This document shows positions 44,433 to 53,926 of a DNA stretch of 64,000 nt, piece after piece. The translations under genes were made by a program, and so were the position numbers. The notes beneath the pieces are model-generated. The model was not told the origin of the DNA and searched no databases. It saw only the letters and a program-made list of their open reading frames with translations. The DNA is from Crocinitomicaceae bacterium (GTDB lineage Bacteria; Bacteroidota; Bacteroidia; Flavobacteriales_D; Crocinitomicaceae), in contig JAURMC010000008.1 of NCBI GenBank assembly GCA_030830895.1, positions 124,001 through 188,000 on the forward strand. Direction: 5' to 3'. Numbering within the stretch: the first letter of the stretch is position 1; the number at the start of each line of letters is the position of its first letter.

Positions 44433-45548
44433 TTACTTGTTATCTGTCAAAAATGTTTCAACAATAGATTCTGCTATTCGTTCACTAGCACCCACACCAC
44501 CTAATAAATTCAAAAGATCCCTATACCCTGAAATGATTTGATTTCGAGATTCTTCGACATCCACAATTTTTTTCATGGATGTCACTAATTTTTCAGAAGT
44601 ACAATCTCCTTGAATTAACTCTTCAACCAGTTTGCGACCTAATATTAAATTAACCAGCGAGATATACTTGATTTTAACGACTCGTTTTGCAATCCAAAAT
44701 GAAAGTCCGCTACTTTTGTAGCATACCACTTGTGGCACATTAAAAAGGGCCGTTTCTAATGTTGCTGTTCCTGAGGTTACAAATGCGATTGATGCAGAAT
44801 TCAATATATCATAGGTTTTACCATATAAATAGCGAACATTGGGTTCGTTGTACGTACCATAAAAATCATTTGGAATCTGTGAGGAACATGCAACAATAAC
44901 CTCGTACTCTGGGAATGATTTGGCTGCCTCCAACATAATAGGTAATTTCCGTTTAACCTCCTGCATGCGACTGCCAGGCAACAATGCTAAAATGGGCTTG
45001 ACATAATTTAGTGGATCATTAGATAACCTTTTAAAAGCTAAAATCTCATCTAACAATGGATGACCAAAATACTTGACCGAAACCTTAAACTTTTCGTAAT
45101 ATGCTTTTTCAAATGGAAGAATACAGTAAAGTTCGTCAACGTAGGCTTGGATTTTCTTTATTCGGCCTTGTTTCCATGCCCATAGTTGTGGGGATATATA
45201 ATAAATCACCTTTATCCCATTCTTTTTGGCCCATGCCGCCATACGTAGATTAAATCCTGGGAAGTCAACCAAAATAAGAACATCAGGTTTAAAAATTGAA
45301 ATTTGCGATTTGCAAGTTCGAAAATTTTTTAAAATGGTCGCCATATTTAAAAGCACTTCTAAAAATCCCATAAATGAAAGCTCGCGAATGTGCTTTAAAA
45401 CCTGAATATTTTCGGCAATCAAACGATCCCCCCCCCATCCTTGCACCTGAAGATTTGGAGATTTCAACTTTAACGCACTAACTAAATTTGCGGCGTGCAA
45501 ATCTCCAGAAGCCTCACCACAAATGATAAAAATCTTTTGATGTGACAT
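44433..45548 (-). CDS. lpxB: lipid-A-disaccharide synthase
   Basis: 371 residues. Family motifs are FIICGEASGDLHAANLV at the start, then LILVDFPGFNLRMA, YYISPQLWAWKQGRI and LLPGSRMQEVKRKLP. It condenses UDP-diacylglucosamine with lipid X in lipid A synthesis, showing that the organism makes LPS. The start overlaps the stop of the small membrane protein gene by 1 nt; gene order surE - membrane protein - lpxB is one I recall from Flavobacteriia. Confidence 0.95.
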   Translation of the reverse strand: MSHQKIFIICGEASGDLHAANLVSALKLKSPNLQVQGWGGDRLIAENIQVLKHIRELSFMGFLEVLLNMATILKNFRTCKSQISIFKPDVLILVDFPGFNLRMAAWAKKNGIKVIYYISPQLWAWKQGRIKKIQAYVDELYCILPFEKAYYEKFKVSVKYFGHPLLDEILAFKRLSNDPLNYVKPILALLPGSRMQEVKRKLPIMLEAAKSFPEYEVIVACSSQIPNDFYGTYNEPNVRYLYGKTYDILNSASIAFVTSGTATLETALFNVPQVVCYKSSGLSFWIAKRVVKIKYISLVNLILGRKLVEELIQGDCTSEKLVTSMKKIVDVEESRNQIISGYRDLLNLLGGVGASERIAESIVETFLTDNK

Positions 45549-45844
45549 TAAAAAAAGTTAACGTATATAGAATAGGGTACCAAAGCTAAGGTGGCCATAA
45601 TAATTCCTCTTGCCGTTGAGTAGGCATCTCGATTTAAAAACAAATAGAACCAGAGTAAATTAGGAATACAACCTAACGATAAATATTTACTGGCGTATAA
45701 AGCATTTGTTGAAAATTGATGCCAAAAAAATGAAAAGTCATATGAAAAAGACAAAGAAAGTATGTATAACACCATTGGTAAAAAGACAAAAGGTGTCGCT
45801 AATCCAATGCCAAAACCTAACCAAGCTTCTTTCGAAATATTCAT
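45548..45844 (-). CDS. small three-TM membrane protein between surE and lpxB
   Basis: 98 residues with about three hydrophobic segments (about 9-30, 48-65 and 76-95). The start ATG 45844 overlaps the surE stop (ATGA); a TTG three codons upstream is less likely. Function is unknown. I recall a protein like this at this place in other Flavobacteriia, so a role in envelope lipid metabolism is plausible. Confidence 0.65.
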   Translation of the reverse strand: MNISKEAWLGFGIGLATPFVFLPMVLYILSLSFSYDFSFFWHQFSTNALYASKYLSLGCIPNLLWFYLFLNRDAYSTARGIIMATLALVPYSIYVNFF

Positions 45845-46611
45845 AAATCCCAAGAAATAAAATCATTTAGCACGCTATAATTTGTAAGATCAAATTGAGT
45901 TGGTACAATGGAAATAAAACCGCTGTTTAAGGCATGCAAATCAGAATCTTCCCTTGGATTAACCTCTCCAAACTTACCCGTAAGCCAATAATATGGGCGA
46001 CCAAACTGATCCTCGCGCTTATCAAAACGATCTTCCCAAAACGCATGAGCTTGTGTACAAACCTTTATCCCTTTAATATGTGAGGCTTCAACATTAGGTA
46101 TATTTACATTTAAACAAGTGTGTTTTGGAAAACTATTTGACAATGCTGCAGCGATCAACCGTTCAATGTAGGATTCATACTGCATAAAATCTGCGTCTGA
46201 ATCGTAATTAGATAAAGACAACCCAATTGAAGGAAGACCTTCCATTGCCCCTTCTATGGCCGCAGACATTGTCCCTGAGTAAAGCACATTTGTAGAAGAA
46301 TTTTCTCCATGATTAATCCCACTTAACACTAAGTCTGGCTTACGCTCTAACACTTCATAAATAGCAAGTTTAACACAATCCACTGGCGTACCTGAACTAG
46401 CATAAGCCTCAACATCACCGAACATTCCAACACGATTTAAACGAATCGGATCGGCTAAGGTTATCGCATGCCCCATCCCCGATTGAGGTTTATCGGGGGC
46501 AACCACTACTACACGGCCGAGCTTGGAGGCCATTTTCACCAATGAATGAATGCCTTTAGCATTTACACTATCATCGTTTGTTATTAAAATTAACTTCTCC
46601 ATGTTGCTCAT
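45841..46611 (-). CDS. surE: 5'-nucleotidase SurE
   Basis: 256 residues. The metal site is LITNDDSVNAKGI at the N-terminus, and SGINHGENSSTNVLYSGTMSAA is the second signature. SurE dephosphorylates nucleoside monophosphates and helps stationary-phase survival. ATG 46611 was chosen since a TATTTTTG box ends 6 nt upstream; ATG 46602 (MEKLILITNDD) is also possible. Confidence 0.93.
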   Translation of the reverse strand: MSNMEKLILITNDDSVNAKGIHSLVKMASKLGRVVVVAPDKPQSGMGHAITLADPIRLNRVGMFGDVEAYASSGTPVDCVKLAIYEVLERKPDLVLSGINHGENSSTNVLYSGTMSAAIEGAMEGLPSIGLSLSNYDSDADFMQYESYIERLIAAALSNSFPKHTCLNVNIPNVEASHIKGIKVCTQAHAFWEDRFDKREDQFGRPYYWLTGKFGEVNPREDSDLHALNSGFISIVPTQFDLTNYSVLNDFISWDL

Positions 46612-46617
46612 AACAGA

Positions 46618-46625
46618 CAAAAATA
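46618..46625 (-). promoter_or_regulatory. -7 box (TATTTTTG) for the surE operon
   Basis: Exact TAnnTTTG on the minus strand, 6 nt before ATG 46611. A second box on the plus strand (46647-46654, TAACTTTG) lies only 21 bp away for the divergent peptidase. Confidence 0.5.
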
Positions 46626-46646
46626 AGGATAATTCATACCCTTGTT

Positions 46647-46654
46647 TAACTTTG
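46647..46654 (+). promoter_or_regulatory. -7 box (TAACTTTG) for the NlpC/P60 gene
   Basis: Exact match, 18 nt before ATG 46673. Confidence 0.5.
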
Positions 46655-46672
46655 TACTTATAAATCGCGAAA

Positions 46673-47431
46673 ATGCAAATACTCCTACCCCATCAGATGC
46701 TTGGATTTTGTCATGCTCCTGTATGTGCTGTTCGGGCAGACACAACAGATTGTGCGGAAATGGTTACCCAACTCACCTTTGGAGAAACCGTTGAGGTGCG
46801 ATCTCAAGTGAATCATTGGATTGAAATTCAGTCGCTTTCAGATGGCTACAGGGGATTTGTTGACCGTAGGCATTTAATAGGACTTACAGAGAAAGAACTT
46901 CGACATTGGCACGATGAACGAAATTTACTTCATGCATTTGTTTCCAGATTAGAAACACCTTGGGGCTTGCTTAATATCCCTGCGGGGAGTTATATTGGAA
47001 ACACATCATTCAGCATCGGAAAATACGCGTTCAAACAAGAGTCATGTGAACCTGAATTCAAACCTGCTTCCTTCCTAAATACCATTTTGAATGTGCCTTA
47101 TTTGTGGGGAGGTAAAACCTCATTTGGTATCGACTGCTCGGGCTTCACTCAGTTATTCTATCGATTAAACTCAATTAATTTACCCCGAAACGCTTCAGAA
47201 CAACAAGCGCTCGGTCAAGAGGTTTCTCTAGATGAATTGGAATTGTACGACTTGATTTTCTATCAAAACCAACAAGGTAAAGTAACCCATGTTGGAATTT
47301 ATTTGAACAATAACCAGCTTATACATGCATCCGGTAGAGTTCGAATTGATTCGTTACAGGAAGGTGCAATATGGAATGAGGAATTAAATGAAATTACTCA
47401 CCAATTGCATTCAATAAAAAGATACCTTTAA
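46673..47431 (+). CDS. NlpC/P60 (C40) peptidase with SH3-like domains
   Basis: 252 residues. The N-terminal half is SH3-like (FGETVEVRSQVNHWIEIQSL, GYRGFVDRRHL). The C40 domain has catalytic Cys in GIDCSGFTQLFY and His in THVGIYL, plus a later polar residue. It cleaves gamma-D-Glu-diamino-acid bonds in peptidoglycan or recycled muropeptides. No signal peptide is visible, so it probably works on muropeptides in the cytosol. Confidence 0.88.
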   Translation: MQILLPHQMLGFCHAPVCAVRADTTDCAEMVTQLTFGETVEVRSQVNHWIEIQSLSDGYRGFVDRRHLIGLTEKELRHWHDERNLLHAFVSRLETPWGLLNIPAGSYIGNTSFSIGKYAFKQESCEPEFKPASFLNTILNVPYLWGGKTSFGIDCSGFTQLFYRLNSINLPRNASEQQALGQEVSLDELELYDLIFYQNQQGKVTHVGIYLNNNQLIHASGRVRIDSLQEGAIWNEELNEITHQLHSIKRYL

Positions 47432-47473
47432 AAATCAAGATAAAATTTCGATATTTGTTAAAAAAGTGCTGAA

Positions 47474-48424
47474 ATGAATGTGTTAGTTACGGGAGGGGCA
47501 GGATTTATTGGCAGCCACTTAGTAGAACGGCTTGTTCGTGAAAATCACAAGGTTACAGTCCTTGATAATTTACTTCGTGGAAATAAAATTCCGAATCACA
47601 TTTTTTCGCAAATTACATTTATTGAGGGGGATGTAAGGAATTATCACGATGTTAGCAGAAGTATGTTAGGTATAGACATAGTTTACCATTTTGCCGCTGT
47701 GCTAGGTGTTGATGTGGTTGCTGACTTTCCAGTAGAGACAATGGACGTGGAAGTTATAGGCACCCGAAATATCATTAATGCAGCTCATGAATTTGGTATT
47801 ACTCAGTTGTTTTATGCCTCTACGAGTGGAATATATAGCCATTCTGCCATTGTTAAAACTGCACTGAACGAAGAAGTCTTGGTAGACCCACGGACATCCT
47901 ATGCCATGGCGAAACGTTACAACGAAATTTACTTAGCTAGTCATTTTGAAGAAAAAGGAATTAATACCATCGCACTGCGTTTTTTTAACGTATATGGAGA
48001 ACGCCAAGACAATCGCATGGTAATCCCAAGATTCATTGAGCAGGCTGAAACAAATGCAGCCATAACCGTTTTTGGTAACGGCCTACAAACCCGTGATTTC
48101 ACCTACATCGATGATGTAATTGAAGCTTGTTTCAGACTTCAAAACACAACTGGGTTTCATATAGTTAACATTGCTAATGAGCAAGAGTGGACTATTAAGG
48201 ACTTGGCGGAGTGTATCATCGAGCTCACCGAATCTAAGTCTAATATATGCTATGTGGATGCTCCAAAAAAACGCTACGATTACGAAGTTGAGCGAAGAAT
48301 TGGAAGTGCCGAAAAACTATATGCATTAACAGGATTTAAGCCAACAACCCCCCTGAAAAAAGGACTAGAATTAACTTTAACTCCCCAAGAATATACAGCA
48401 GCAAATGGACACAATAGTATTTAA
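47474..48424 (+). CDS. NAD-dependent sugar-nucleotide epimerase/dehydratase
   Basis: 316 residues, extended SDR. NAD-binding motif [14 protein letters not shown] at the N-terminus, active-site YxxxK in [10 protein letters not shown], and [10 protein letters not shown] in the C-terminal part. It likely makes or modifies a nucleotide sugar for surface glycans (GalE/UXS-like); the substrate is unclear. Its last 20 nt overlap the glyA start. Confidence 0.88.
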   Translation: MNVLVTGGAGFIGSHLVERLVRENHKVTVLDNLLRGNKIPNHIFSQITFIEGDVRNYHDVSRSMLGIDIVYHFAAVLGVDVVADFPVETMDVEVIGTRNIINAAHEFGITQLFYASTSGIYSHSAIVKTALNEEVLVDPRTSYAMAKRYNEIYLASHFEEKGINTIALRFFNVYGERQDNRMVIPRFIEQAETNAAITVFGNGLQTRDFTYIDDVIEACFRLQNTTGFHIVNIANEQEWTIKDLAECIIELTESKSNICYVDAPKKRYDYEVERRIGSAEKLYALTGFKPTTPLKKGLELTLTPQEYTAANGHNSI

Positions 48425-49673
48425 TTTAATTGAAGCGGAGCGAAAACGTCAAACCATAGGTATTGAATTGATTGCGAGTGAAAACTACGTAAGCAACCAA
48501 GTAATGGAGGCGATGGGTAGTATTCTTACGAATAAATACGCAGAAGGCCTGCCCGGTAAACGCTACTACGGTGGCTGTGAAATTGTAGATCAGGTTGAGC
48601 AATTAGCCATTGACCGTTTATGTGAGCTGTTTGGTGCTACATGGGCAAATGTGCAACCGCATTCAGGAGCGCAGGCTAATGCAGCGGTATTCCTGGCTTG
48701 TTTAAATCCTGGTGATAAAATTTTGGGATTCGATTTGTCACATGGTGGACACCTTACACATGGCTCTACGGTTAACTTTTCTGGAAAATTATATCAACCT
48801 TTCTTCTACGGCGTAGAAAAAGAAACAGGCCTAATCGACTATTATGCTTTGGAAGTAACCGCCATGAAGGAACGTCCAAAAATGATTATTTGTGGGGCAT
48901 CAGCCTATTCAAGAGATTGGGATTACAAACGTATTCGTGAAATTGCTGATGCTATCGGAGCTTTGGTCTTAGCAGACATTTCTCATCCTGCAGGGCTAAT
49001 AGCTGCCAAGTTGTTAAATGATCCCTTGGAGTATTGTCATATTGTTACCTCAACCACGCACAAAACCTTGCGAGGGCCGCGTGGAGGAATCATCATGCTA
49101 AGGCAGAATTTCGACAACCCATTTGGGTTGCGATGGAATAACGGCAACTTAAAATCGATGGCCGCTTTATTAGATGCTGCCGTATTTCCTGGTATTCAAG
49201 GAGGTCCCCTCGAACACGTAATTGCAGGAAAAGCAGTTGCCTTTGGAGAAGCGTTGAATCCAGCATATACAACCTATATGAAACAAGTTCAATCAAACGC
49301 AGCAATAATGGCCAAAGAGATGATGAAACTTGGTTATCATATTGTATCTGGGGGAACAAGTAATCACAGCATGCTTATTGACTTAAGAAATAAAGGTATA
49401 ACGGGCAAAGATGCAGAAATCGCTTTAGGCAAAGCGCATATCACAGTTAACAAAAATATGGTTCCTTTTGATACGGAATCTCCGTTTGTAACATCCGGTA
49501 TTCGCTTAGGCACTCCTGCAATTTCCTCGCGCGGTGTCAATGGCGATGAAATTATAGCCATTGTTTCACTAATCGATGCTACATTACAATCGCATACTGA
49601 TGCATCAGCCATGAAAGAAATCAGAACCAAAGTGGAACAATTAATGGGTGCCAAACCCTTATTTGCGTGGTAA
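48405..49673 (+). CDS. glyA: serine hydroxymethyltransferase
   Basis: 422 residues. The N-terminus has [11 protein letters not shown] and [17 protein letters not shown]; the PLP lysine is in [13 protein letters not shown]; the tail has [14 protein letters not shown]. The enzyme makes glycine and methylene-THF from serine. It is co-transcribed with the epimerase (20-nt overlap) and overlaps the downstream membrane-protein gene by 7 nt. Confidence 0.96.
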   Translation: MDTIVFNLIEAERKRQTIGIELIASENYVSNQVMEAMGSILTNKYAEGLPGKRYYGGCEIVDQVEQLAIDRLCELFGATWANVQPHSGAQANAAVFLACLNPGDKILGFDLSHGGHLTHGSTVNFSGKLYQPFFYGVEKETGLIDYYALEVTAMKERPKMIICGASAYSRDWDYKRIREIADAIGALVLADISHPAGLIAAKLLNDPLEYCHIVTSTTHKTLRGPRGGIIMLRQNFDNPFGLRWNNGNLKSMAALLDAAVFPGIQGGPLEHVIAGKAVAFGEALNPAYTTYMKQVQSNAAIMAKEMMKLGYHIVSGGTSNHSMLIDLRNKGITGKDAEIALGKAHITVNKNMVPFDTESPFVTSGIRLGTPAISSRGVNGDEIIAIVSLIDATLQSHTDASAMKEIRTKVEQLMGAKPLFAW

Positions 49674-50095
49674 AAAGATTTGACTCCAAAAAGGATCTAA
49701 CTTTTCCCATTATTTTAGGGTTTATATTTTTAATTTACGCGAGTATCGGTTTTTCAATTCTTATTAACGATGGTGATTATTCTGCCATTTATCTATTAGC
49801 AGGGGTTTGGATTGGCTTAGTGGTAATGTTTTTTGTGGTCATTAAATCCACATTTTATTCCATAGATGATGAGTACCTAATTTGTCATACATTAGGATTT
49901 AAAAAAAAAATTACATTATCGGATATAAAAAAAATAGTACCACAAAAAGGTCTTTACGCCGGATTTAAAATCAACACAGCATGGAAAGGGATCGTGGTTC
50001 ATTATGGAAAATGGGATGAAATTTTAATTTCTCCTGCGGATGAAAAGGGATTGATTGAGGCTGTTCGGCTCAAGAACCCGAATTTAACGGCTTGA
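49667..50095 (+). CDS. PH-like-domain membrane protein
   Basis: 142 residues from GTG 49667. Two TM helices (about 13-33 and 41-62) precede a small beta domain typical of bacterial PH domains ([54 protein letters not shown]). Function is unknown. Its end overlaps the convergent membrane-protein gene by 26 nt. Confidence 0.72.
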   Translation: MVKRFDSKKDLTFPIILGFIFLIYASIGFSILINDGDYSAIYLLAGVWIGLVVMFFVVIKSTFYSIDDEYLICHTLGFKKKITLSDIKKIVPQKGLYAGFKINTAWKGIVVHYGKWDEILISPADEKGLIEAVRLKNPNLTA

Positions 50096-51335
50096 AGCCA
50101 TTTTTAACTATGGAATACCCTTCCTTTCCAATACCTACTATCGAAACAATATTCAACGGGAATTCTAGTAAAACATGAGTAAAACTCAAAAAGAATAGAA
50201 CACTTAAGCCCAGGCTGTAATCGTACAAATAAAAGCCACAAGAAGCTAACCAAATTACTACAACTCCAATAAATCTGACTTTAGGAACCTTGTGCCAACG
50301 AATTACTTCTGTTTTACTGAACCAATTTAGATAATGATAAAGGTAAGCGAAGGCAATAAAGCGCATAAGCATGATGCCAATCGTTGAAAAGAACACAGAA
50401 TTCCAAAAATAATCTTTTGAATTCGTTGGCAATGCATACCTCAATGGAATCGGTTTTTGGTAAAACTCATTGTCTTGATTTTCAACAAGGTATGCTGCCG
50501 AAAGTTTTGAGGCTAGTGAATCCTTTATTCTCTTTTTTTCTAGCATCGGAAATCCACTACTTTCTTTTAGAACAAAAGAATCCAAATACTGTCTATTAGT
50601 CATATATTTCTCATCAATCCATTTAAAATGGTTCATAATTGAGACATTGGTCATAAAAAATCCATTTCCTTTAGCATAGTACGCATTTTCACCATAACCA
50701 GTAAGATTGTTTCCTTGAGGATTAACCGGTATGGTAAAAACTAAAATGATTGGGATAATAATAAAGCCTATAATTTGCCATATTCCAGATTTACTCCGTG
50801 ATTTAAGTGCCCCGTATAGCATAAATAAACCAGTAAAAACATAGACATGTATTAGAGTAGGCACCAAGGATGTTAATGCAAATACTAGCGTATTTGAATC
50901 GTTTTGTGTAGCCTTCTCGGGACTTAACCAACCCGCTACAAAAACGTATAAAAAAGCAATGGTGATAACTTTAATAATAAGGTTTTTAACTAAAGCAAAA
51001 AGTACCGAGGCAAACAAAGCAAAAACCAATAACTTATCAAACAAATTGAGTTCAACAAATTGCTTATATATTTCCCAATCGTACCCAAAATCACTTGCAA
51101 AAGCGGCTATTGATAATAGAATCCCAATTATGAGTAGTACCAAAAAGTCATATTTTCCCTTAGAAAAGTATTGTCTGTCATGCAGCCAGCTAATTTCCGT
51201 TAAATAATGCAAAGGGCCTAAGAATGCATAAGCAAATAAAAAGGTTTCAAAAGGCATGATAAAAGCCAATGCTGCCGTAATCAGCATTAGTCCAATATTT
51301 ATATAATTTATTTTATCTTCCTTTAATAGAATCAT
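50070..51335 (-). CDS. polytopic membrane protein with HxxxE motifs, unknown function
   Basis: 421 residues from ATG 51335; a TTG start 5 codons upstream is less likely. About nine TM helices are present, with a periplasmic or cytosolic loop of ~110 residues in the middle. Near the N-terminus is FLGPLHYLTEISWLHDRQYF, and near the C-terminus FTHVLLEFPLN. The His/Glu residues inside membrane segments recall metal-dependent membrane oxygenases such as Brp/Blh, but I cannot assign it to that family. It is co-directional with the VWA protein gene, with a -7 box of its own. Confidence 0.6.
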   Translation of the reverse strand: MILLKEDKINYINIGLMLITAALAFIMPFETFLFAYAFLGPLHYLTEISWLHDRQYFSKGKYDFLVLLIIGILLSIAAFASDFGYDWEIYKQFVELNLFDKLLVFALFASVLFALVKNLIIKVITIAFLYVFVAGWLSPEKATQNDSNTLVFALTSLVPTLIHVYVFTGLFMLYGALKSRSKSGIWQIIGFIIIPIILVFTIPVNPQGNNLTGYGENAYYAKGNGFFMTNVSIMNHFKWIDEKYMTNRQYLDSFVLKESSGFPMLEKKRIKDSLASKLSAAYLVENQDNEFYQKPIPLRYALPTNSKDYFWNSVFFSTIGIMLMRFIAFAYLYHYLNWFSKTEVIRWHKVPKVRFIGVVVIWLASCGFYLYDYSLGLSVLFFLSFTHVLLEFPLNIVSIVGIGKEGYSIVKNGFKPLNSGS

Positions 51336-51347
51336 CGGTTTTTTTTT

Positions 51348-51355
51348 CAAATATA
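51348..51355 (-). promoter_or_regulatory. -7 box (TATATTTG) for the polytopic membrane protein gene
   Basis: Exact TAnnTTTG on the minus strand, 12 nt before ATG 51335, lying between the VWA gene stop and this start. Confidence 0.45.
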
Positions 51356-51362
51356 CCGAATA

Positions 51363-52481
51363 TCATTCATTTTTTAATTCATCATCAAAACCTAGATTAA
51401 CTGCATTTTTACGGATACTTTTAGAAACCGCCGTTCCAAAATCATCTGTTTCATTGCTAATATTTTTGGATTGTTCTTCAATATAGGTGAGTCTTTTTTG
51501 ATTCAAGGCAGAAATTTCTTTTTGAGTGTCTTCCCTCTCCTTTCTTTTTTCAGAGACCAGTACTTTGATTTCTTCATCCGTTTTACCTTTTAATTCATCT
51601 ATCTTATCCTCTGCTTTCAATTTACTTAATACTGTAGAATCTGCCGCAACCGCATCAACTAGATCCCAATCTCCATTCCAATAATAGGTACTTCCCTTGG
51701 CCACTGCACGTTCAACCATTACTGCTTCATTTAAGGTCTTTGCATTATCATCTTGTTTAGATTGCTTTTGCTTTTTATCGACTCCTGAAAAACCATAAGA
51801 TACATAGGTACTGTTTAGTTTCATATTATTTATTTGAATGAGCGAATCGTATGGCGTTGCAATGTACGTTATTGGTTGATCGCTATTGATATTAAAAAAA
51901 TCCCCGCCAGAACATGTTGCACCATCTTGCCAAAACGTTCGAACTCCTTCATCATATGGCCCGCAAAAAATAGTACTGACCAAAACGCCTTTCGATTTAG
52001 CCAAAGCGCAAGCCTCTTTATAGGATATTGGGCCTTGATTGAAAGGTTCATTACCTGCAATATAGATCAATTTTAAATCCCCATTATTCGATGACCAACT
52101 TAAATCAAGAACAGATTTTTGAATTACAGCACCACAAAACTCATCGCCTCCATTTGTTGTTAGTCCAAAAAGTTTTTCAGAAACTAAATCAAGATCTTTA
52201 GTGAAATTCAATTGTTGCCGAATATAGTTATCTTTAATATTTAGACTCTGATTCCCATAGTCGTACATTGCAATCTCTAAATCTGGAGAAGCTCCTTGAT
52301 AAGTTAATTTAGCAACTTCATTTACGATGGCCCAAATTTTCGCCTTTGCTTGGTTCAAAAGTCCGTCCATACTATTCGAGGTGTCAAATAATATTACAAG
52401 TTGCACTTTACGCTTTCCTGTTTGAGCAACAGAAGAAAAAACAAGATTTAAACTGAGAATTGATAAGAATAGATATTTCAT
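51363..52481 (-). CDS. exported VWA-domain protein with a coiled-coil tail
   Basis: 372 residues. The signal peptide ends near SSVAQ. The VWA domain has an intact MIDAS motif (VILFDTSNSMDG, residues about 29-40) and later acidic positions (TTNGGDEFCGAVI). The C-terminal ~90 residues form a K/E-rich coiled coil (IDELKGKTDEEIKVLVSEKR). VWA domains bind protein partners through a metal ion; the partner here is unknown. It probably acts in the periplasm or on the surface. Confidence 0.75.
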   Translation of the reverse strand: MKYLFLSILSLNLVFSSVAQTGKRKVQLVILFDTSNSMDGLLNQAKAKIWAIVNEVAKLTYQGASPDLEIAMYDYGNQSLNIKDNYIRQQLNFTKDLDLVSEKLFGLTTNGGDEFCGAVIQKSVLDLSWSSNNGDLKLIYIAGNEPFNQGPISYKEACALAKSKGVLVSTIFCGPYDEGVRTFWQDGATCSGGDFFNINSDQPITYIATPYDSLIQINNMKLNSTYVSYGFSGVDKKQKQSKQDDNAKTLNEAVMVERAVAKGSTYYWNGDWDLVDAVAADSTVLSKLKAEDKIDELKGKTDEEIKVLVSEKRKEREDTQKEISALNQKRLTYIEEQSKNISNETDDFGTAVSKSIRKNAVNLGFDDELKNE

Positions 52482-52525
52482 GGCAATTTAATTTGCCAGC
52501 ATGTACAACCCAAAAATGAAATGGT

Positions 52526-52936
52526 TCAATTCGAAGCAAAATAGCCAAGCGCCATTCGATAACTTTCTAGTCCAAAACCCATTACTAAGCCCTTGCAGAC
52601 TGGAGTTAATAAGGATTCATGTCGAAATACCTCTCTAGATGCTACGTTTGTAATATGAACCTCAATAACAGGAGTGGAAATAGCCGCAATACAATCTCTA
52701 ATAGCCACGCTAGTATGTGTATATCCTCCGGCATTTAGCAGTATTCCATCCCCTTTAAATAGTTGCAAGAAATCAATTAATTCCCCTTCAATATTAGACT
52801 GAAAATAACAAAGTTCTCCATGAAATGACCTGTTGATTTCGTTAAAAAAATCTTCAAATGATTCATTACCATAAACACCAGGCTCCCTGTGTCCAAGAAG
52901 ATTCAAATTTGGACCATTTATAATTGCAATTTTCAT
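52526..52936 (-). CDS. aroQ: 3-dehydroquinate dehydratase, type II
   Basis: 136 residues, slightly short for the family. NGPNLNLLGHREPGVYG holds the catalytic Tyr; NAGGYTHTSVAIRD and EVHITNVASREVFRHES are the substrate and His motifs. It acts in the shikimate pathway. A TATTTTTA box ends 4 nt before its ATG. The gene is divergent from the xer recombinase gene, an arrangement I recall from other Bacteroidota. Confidence 0.95.
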   Translation of the reverse strand: MKIAIINGPNLNLLGHREPGVYGNESFEDFFNEINRSFHGELCYFQSNIEGELIDFLQLFKGDGILLNAGGYTHTSVAIRDCIAAISTPVIEVHITNVASREVFRHESLLTPVCKGLVMGFGLESYRMALGYFASN

Positions 52937-52940
52937 GAAG

Positions 52941-52948
52941 TAAAAATA
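52941..52948 (-). promoter_or_regulatory. -7 box variant (TATTTTTA) for aroQ
   Basis: Ends 4 nt before ATG 52936 on the minus strand. Confidence 0.4.
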
Positions 52949-52980
52949 AAAGAATTTAATGATTTATAGAGTTATTCTAG

Positions 52981-52988
52981 TAACTTTG
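52981..52988 (+). promoter_or_regulatory. -7 box (TAACTTTG) for the xer recombinase gene
   Basis: Exact TAnnTTTG, 38 nt before the GTG start at 53027. Confidence 0.4.
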
Positions 52989-53026
52989 AAATGCACCAAA
53001 TCACTAATATTTAATAATCCTAACCA

Positions 53027-53926
53027 GTGAACTGGGACCAATTAACAAAGCAATTTATTTCGTATTTAAGAATAGAAAAAGGACTTTCCGAGAATTCTTG
53101 TCTTGCCTACCAGCAAGATTTAATAAAATTGCGTGACTTTTGTATTTCGAATCAAGTATCCCCTACTGAAATCTCAAATCAGGACTTAAAACAATTTGTC
53201 ACGTTGTTATTCGATTTGGGGTTAAGCGCAAGAACACAAGCCAGGATAATCTCTGGCATAAAGCAATTTTTTGGTTTTTTAATCCTTGAACAACTCATTG
53301 AAAAGGATCCAAGTGAAATGTTGGAGCAACCAAAAATGGGCCGTAAACTTCCTGAGGTGCTGGATATCACAGAAATCGACGCATTAATTGCGGTTATTGA
53401 TGTTTCAAAACCGGAAGGGCACAGAAACCGAGCAATATTAGAAACATTATATAGTTGTGGTATACGCGTCAGTGAACTAGTTAATCTCAAACAATCTGAT
53501 TTGTTTTTTGAAGAAGGATATATTCGAGTAATAGGAAAAGGAAATAAAGAACGATTGGTCCCCATGAGTAAATCGGTAGAACAGGAAATAACGTGGTATG
53601 TGAATAATCAACGAAAAAAACTCGAAATTTACAAAGGCGATGAGCAAATTGTATTTTTAAACAGAAGAGGTAAACGCCTTACACGAGTAATGATTTTCAC
53701 AATCATCAAACAATTGGCAGAATCCATTGGATTGCAAAAAAAGATATCCCCTCATACTTTTCGTCATTCATTTGCTACTCACCTATTAGAAGGTGGAGCG
53801 AATTTGAGAGCGATTCAAGAAATGCTAGGACACGAATCCATTACCACCACCGAGATATACACCCATATGGATCAACGATTTTTAAGAGATGCCATTTTAA
53901 CCTTCCATCCTCGAAATCATCAATAA
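53027..53926 (+). CDS. xerD: tyrosine recombinase XerD/XerC type
   Basis: 299 residues, the usual Xer length. N-terminal SAM-like core-binding domain (YLRIEKGLSENSCLAYQQDL). Catalytic residues are Arg in GIRVSELVNL, Lys in GKGNKERLVPM, the HTFRHSFATHLL box, a second His in LGHESITTTEIY and the Tyr in EIYTHM. It resolves chromosome dimers at dif. The start is GTG 53027: an in-frame stop lies two codons upstream and no ATG is available. There is no mobile element around it. Confidence 0.9.
   Translation: MNWDQLTKQFISYLRIEKGLSENSCLAYQQDLIKLRDFCISNQVSPTEISNQDLKQFVTLLFDLGLSARTQARIISGIKQFFGFLILEQLIEKDPSEMLEQPKMGRKLPEVLDITEIDALIAVIDVSKPEGHRNRAILETLYSCGIRVSELVNLKQSDLFFEEGYIRVIGKGNKERLVPMSKSVEQEITWYVNNQRKKLEIYKGDEQIVFLNRRGKRLTRVMIFTIIKQLAESIGLQKKISPHTFRHSFATHLLEGGANLRAIQEMLGHESITTTEIYTHMDQRFLRDAILTFHPRNHQ

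Noticed and set aside
53179-53565. 128-codon minus-strand frame in the xer gene
   Set aside because: Antisense to the conserved recombinase core.
53027-53926. Integrase of a mobile element
   Set aside because: Length and sequence fit housekeeping Xer; no attachment sites, cargo genes or flanking repeats, and the neighbours are core genes.
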